From: CAYSCW01 sp964429795
Lineage (GTDB): Bacteria > Acidobacteriota > Aminicenantia > Aminicenantales > Aminicenantaceae
Assembly (NCBI GenBank): GCA_964429795.1
Contig: CAYSCW010000006.1
Coordinates: forward strand, 33,691 to 97,690
DNA: 64,000 bases
Direction: 5' to 3'
The notes below the pieces were generated by a model. That model had not been told where the DNA came from. It did no database searches and was given only the letters and a program-made list of their open reading frames with translations. Position numbers and translations under genes: made by a program. This document shows, piece by piece, positions 60,986 through 64,000 of the stretch. The stretch's first letter is position 1, and each line of letters opens with the position of its first letter.

Positions 60986-61849
60986 ATGAGCGACTTCGGG
61001 GGAGCCATCAAGGAGAGTGCAAAGTATGATATCGCCATCATAGGGGTCCCTTACGATGGGAAATCCTGTTATTTAAAAGGAGCATCCAAGGGGCCGGAAG
61101 CCATCCGAGCCGCATCCACAGGGAAGGCCATCAATCCCTGGACAGAGCTGGGAGTGAACTTAGAGGAAGAGGTGGTGATGGTGGATCTTGGGAACATGGA
61201 TGTTTCAGGGGATTTTCAAACGATCGCCTCTCGTATCGAAAAGAGTATCTTAGACATCCTGGACAAAGGGGCAAGACCTGTTATTCTTGGGGGAGACCAT
61301 TCCATAAGCTATCCTTTGGTCAAGGCTTTTTCGAGGAGATTTAAGCCTTTAGATGTTCTCCATTTCGATGCGCATCCGGATCTCTACGATGAACTCTATG
61401 GAGACCGTTTTTCTCATGCCTGTCCCTTTGCCCGGATCATGGAGGAGGGGTATGCAGAGAAGCTGATTCAGGTGGGCATCAGAGCAGCTACCGGCGAGCA
61501 ACGGCAACGAGCTTTAAACCACCAGATTAAGATGATCGAAATGAAGGACATTCGGGGAATTTTACGCTTGGATTTTTCCAACCCTGTGTACATATCCTTT
61601 GACATGGATTCGCTCGATCCTGCCTTTGCTCCAGGAGTCTCCCACCATGAGCCAGGCGGGCTTACTTCCCGTCAAGTGATAGACATTCTCCATGCCCTGC
61701 GGGGAGATATCGTAGGGATGGATGTGGTTGAACTCAATCCTGATCGTGACCCTCATGGTATCACCGCTGCAGCTGCTGTGAAAATCATCAAAGAGGTTGC
61801 CGGCAAGGTGGCCCTCTTCCAAAAATCAAAACAAGAGGAGGTCTTATGA
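60986..61849 (+). CDS. speB: Agmatinase-type ureohydrolase
   Basis: A manganese hydrolase of the arginase/agmatinase family. All ligand motifs are present: GGDHSISYP, DAHPDLYDE and SFDMDSLDPAFAPGV; ELNPDRDPHGITAAAA is the family end. Agmatinase releases urea from agmatine to give putrescine; guanidinobutyrase or proclavaminate-type activity cannot be excluded. The longest frame starts at 60878 inside the MEMO gene, but ATG 60986 follows GGCGGAGGG at good spacing; ATG 60965 is an alternative. Its stop overlaps the M64 start (ATGA). With speD it points to spermidine synthesis. Confidence 0.85.
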   Translation: MSDFGGAIKESAKYDIAIIGVPYDGKSCYLKGASKGPEAIRAASTGKAINPWTELGVNLEEEVVMVDLGNMDVSGDFQTIASRIEKSILDILDKGARPVILGGDHSISYPLVKAFSRRFKPLDVLHFDAHPDLYDELYGDRFSHACPFARIMEEGYAEKLIQVGIRAATGEQRQRALNHQIKMIEMKDIRGILRLDFSNPVYISFDMDSLDPAFAPGVSHHEPGGLTSRQVIDILHALRGDIVGMDVVELNPDRDPHGITAAAAVKIIKEVAGKVALFQKSKQEEVL

Positions 61850-63315
61850 GACGAGTTGTTGGTTGGGTATTTATAATCTTTATGAACATGGCAGCTCTTC
61901 ACAGCGAAGAGCCTGTTCATTTTGATGATTTTTTTATCGACAAGACCATGCGCCTTGACTATTTTCATATCGGCGATGCAAGAGAGGAATGGATAACTGT
62001 GGACAGAATTTATGAGCAGGGTATATGGGCTGGTCACAGAATTAATCTCATCGATCCTTTTAACAACGGACGCTATTACATAAAGGTTTATGATTTATCA
62101 GGAAGGCTTATCTATTCAAAAGGATTCGACAGCTATTTCGGAGAGTATAAGACTACTGACTTGGCAATGAAGGGCTTGAAAAGGACATACCACGAAACAA
62201 CTCTCATACCTTATCCTAAAAGAAAAATTAGATTTACCATCGAGCAAAGAGACCGGAAGAATGTACTCCATCCCCTGTTTAACCAGGAAATCGATCCCTC
62301 CTCTATAGAGATTATAAAGGAAAGACTGGATCCTAGAGTAAAGGTCTTTGAGATCGTTAAAAACGGAGATTTCCATCATAAAGTCGATCTGGCCTTTGTA
62401 GCTGAAGGATACAGAGCGGAGGAGGAGGCAGAATTTCTCTCTGATTTGAAGCATTTTGCGGAAGTTCTATTCAACCAAGAACCTTTCAGAACCCATAAAG
62501 AAAGATTCAACCTCTTCGGTGTGTTCAAGCCTTCAGCAGATAGCGGATGTGATGAGCCTCGCCATGGAGTGTTCCGAAACACGACCCTGAATGCAAGCTT
62601 CAATTCTCTCGGCTCTGAGCGCTACCTTCTCACCGAAGATAACAGGAGTCTACGGGGCGTGGCCTCTCATGTGCCTTATGATGCTCTGGTCATCATGGTC
62701 AATCACAAGAGGTATGGAGGCGGGGGAATTTACAATTTTTATTGCGTGTTTACGGTTGATAACCAGTGGTCCAACTATGTTTTGATACATGAATTGGGGC
62801 ATTCCTTTGGCGGGCTTGCCGATGAATATTACACCTCATCGGTGGCTTACAACGAGTTTTATCCGAGAGGAATTGAGCCTGTCGAGCCGAATATCACGGC
62901 ATTGCTCGATCCCAAACACTTGAAGTGGGAAGAGCTTATCACTTCCGGTATCGAGATTCCCACACCTTGGGAGAAGGAACAATTCGATAAGATGGATATG
63001 GCATATCAAAAAATCAGACAGGAGATTAATGCCAAAATTGCCAGGATGGAAAAGGAAGACGCTGCCCAAGAGGAAATAGATCAATTAGAGCAAGAGGCTG
63101 AACGCCTCTCCCGAGTCCATTCCCAAAAAATGGATGATTATCTTGCTCAGAGCAAATACGTAGGTAAAGTGGGTGCCTTTGAAGGTGCGGGCTATTCATC
63201 ACAAGGGCTATACCGGCCCATGCTGGATTGCATCATGTTCACCAAGGGAGAAAAACCCTTCTGCAAAGTATGTGAGCAGGCGATTATCAGAGTGATCAAT
63301 TATTTCAGCGATTGA
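61846..63315 (+). CDS. Secreted M64-family metallopeptidase
   Basis: A 489-residue protein with a signal peptide (VVGWVFIIFMNMAALHS). The N-terminal beta domain typical of M64 (about 25-170: YYIKVYDLSGRLIYSKGF, TTLIPYPKRKIRFTIEQRDRKN) is followed by the catalytic domain with FVAEGYRAEE, FNLFGVFKPSADSGCDEPR and the zinc motif LIHELGHSFGGLADEYY near 320. M64 contains the Clostridium IgA1 protease, but most members are of unknown specificity. A coiled coil (about 385-430, rich in Glu and Lys) inserts before the C-terminal Cys pair CKVC. GAGGAGG lies before the ATG, which overlaps the agmatinase stop. Confidence 0.88.
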   Translation: MRRVVGWVFIIFMNMAALHSEEPVHFDDFFIDKTMRLDYFHIGDAREEWITVDRIYEQGIWAGHRINLIDPFNNGRYYIKVYDLSGRLIYSKGFDSYFGEYKTTDLAMKGLKRTYHETTLIPYPKRKIRFTIEQRDRKNVLHPLFNQEIDPSSIEIIKERLDPRVKVFEIVKNGDFHHKVDLAFVAEGYRAEEEAEFLSDLKHFAEVLFNQEPFRTHKERFNLFGVFKPSADSGCDEPRHGVFRNTTLNASFNSLGSERYLLTEDNRSLRGVASHVPYDALVIMVNHKRYGGGGIYNFYCVFTVDNQWSNYVLIHELGHSFGGLADEYYTSSVAYNEFYPRGIEPVEPNITALLDPKHLKWEELITSGIEIPTPWEKEQFDKMDMAYQKIRQEINAKIARMEKEDAAQEEIDQLEQEAERLSRVHSQKMDDYLAQSKYVGKVGAFEGAGYSSQGLYRPMLDCIMFTKGEKPFCKVCEQAIIRVINYFSD

Positions 63316-63368
63316 TGGATAAAAGGAGTCTTCTTCTTGTCTTCTCGCTCAAGTTGAAACTCAAGGGG

Positions 63369-63827
63369 CTAGATCAACTTCACGATTTTCTCCAGCCACT
63401 CCCTGTCTGTTTTTGAAAAGGCTTCGAATTTTCTGCTGTCAACGTCCAGAACTGCCCACACTCCCTTCTTGTTGTCGAACAAAGGGACCGCGATTTCGGA
63501 GTTTGAACGGCTGTCACAGGCAATATGGCCAGGAAACTTATGCACATCGGGCACCACTATTGTTTTCTTGGCTTTGACTCCCGCCCAGCAGACTCCTTTC
63601 TCTCTTTCCAGAACTTGACAGGCCAAAGACCCTTGATAGGGACCGACAACCAAATTCCCTTCCATCAGGATATAGAAGCCTGTCCAGAAAAAGTGGGGCA
63701 TTTTGTGGTGGAGGAGAGATGCGGTTGTGGCCATTCGGGCAATCTTGTTGTCCGTTTTGACCAGAAGCCCCTCCAACTGTTTGTGGATTCTTTGATATCT
63801 GCTATTGAGTCTTTCCGGGTCTGTCAT
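63369..63827 (-). CDS. msrC: Free methionine-(R)-sulfoxide reductase (GAF domain)
   Basis: Reduces free Met-R-sulfoxide with thioredoxin. A 152-residue GAF protein holding the fRMsr signature: VVGPYQGSLAC (Cys70), KGVCWAG (Cys80) and PDVHKFPGHIACDSRSNSEIAVPLF (Cys104, the catalytic position). All three redox cysteines are kept. The frame is open to 63896, but ATG 63827 (MTDPERLNSRYQ) follows AGGAAG and gives the usual length. Convergent with the M64 gene. Confidence 0.88.
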   Translation of the reverse strand: MTDPERLNSRYQRIHKQLEGLLVKTDNKIARMATTASLLHHKMPHFFWTGFYILMEGNLVVGPYQGSLACQVLEREKGVCWAGVKAKKTIVVPDVHKFPGHIACDSRSNSEIAVPLFDNKKGVWAVLDVDSRKFEAFSKTDREWLEKIVKLI

Positions 63828-63958
63828 GAAATTCTTCCTGATGAAAAGATCGATGGGGAATGTAGCATCTTGGCTTACTTGAGTCAAGATGGGCAATTGA
63901 AGGAAGAATCCCCAAACCCGTGATGCAGTAACAGTCAGATAAGCCGAATCGTCAGCCC

Positions 63959-63997
63959 GCGGATTTTCCCCAGCGAGGAAAATTCGCTTATTCCTCG
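63959..63997. other. Two mutually exclusive hairpins at the right edge
   Basis: GCGGATTTTCC (63959-63969) can pair with GGAAAATTCGC (63977-63987, one mismatch), and CGAGGAA (63974-63980) with TTCCTCG (63991-63997). The two stems share 63977-63980, as in attenuators. The window ends before any gene that would show the purpose. Confidence 0.3.
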
Positions 63998-64000
63998 GAG

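Noticed and set aside
1..64000. CRISPR arrays, insertion sequences or prophage
   Set aside because: I saw no regularly spaced direct repeats, transposase or integrase frames, or phage structural genes on either strand.

Overview
The window reads as chromosomal DNA from a diderm, probably anaerobic or microaerophilic bacterium. A secretin-based type IV pilus shows there is an outer membrane. Electron handling rests on an NADH-linked iron-sulfur flavoenzyme, and a diiron protein sits beside a flavin reductase. Gene order such as M50-trpS-scpA-scpB and ispH-rpsA, a Myxococcus-like PilS/PilR and PilGHI set, and several secreted peptidases recall Acidobacteriota, Aminicenantota or Myxococcota-type genomes. 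That placement is inference: there is no rRNA and no search was possible. Coding density is high. I see no phage, insertion sequence or CRISPR array. One tRNA gene (anticodon CAT) is present.

Left part (1-19.5 kb), nearly all on the minus strand. After a truncated acyltransferase come a TTG-started family 4 uracil-DNA glycosylase and an M50/CBS protease. Upstream of these lies a long run: ispH, rpsA, an HU protein, a HIT protein, acyl-CoA dehydrogenase, a PpiD/SurA-like foldase, an M29 aminopeptidase and a DHH phosphoesterase. Next is an apparent scavenging cassette: gamma-glutamyltransferase, a small secreted protein, a TRAP-type large permease, a previously overlooked 48-residue two-helix membrane protein, and a membrane-anchored M14-like deacylase. 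Upstream of it lie scpB, scpA, trpS and a second M50 protease.

Nitrogen and redox region (19.6-27.2 kb). NuoE-, NuoF- and NuoG-like subunits lie in one operon with an FMN glutamate-synthase-like protein that has its own N-terminal cysteine cluster. The operon has a good sigma70 promoter. Next comes glnA with its own promoter, then divergent Lrp/AsnC regulator and speD genes.

Pilus and regulation region (27.2-56.4 kb). A secreted M1 peptidase-like gene is preceded by an excellent -24/-12 (sigma54) element and several palindromes. It converges on an NtrC-type sigma54 activator and a PDZ-GAF-PAS histidine kinase (PilR/PilS-like). Then come pilC, pilB, pilMNOP and a secretin carrying a C-terminal cohesin domain; tRNA-Met, tilS and asnB; four pilin-like genes, a PilY1 with FG-GAP-like repeats, pilD, and a PilGHI-like ABC set. 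No major pilin and no pilT lie in the window.

Right part (56.4-64 kb). A flavin reductase and a tandem ferritin-like protein follow, the latter with a dyad over its promoter. Then come a metallophosphoesterase, a MEMO-family protein, an agmatinase-type ureohydrolase and a secreted M64 peptidase in one plus-strand operon, and a free methionine-R-sulfoxide reductase. Many starts were moved from the longest open frame to ATG, GTG or TTG codons supported by ribosome-binding sites; reasons are given per gene.
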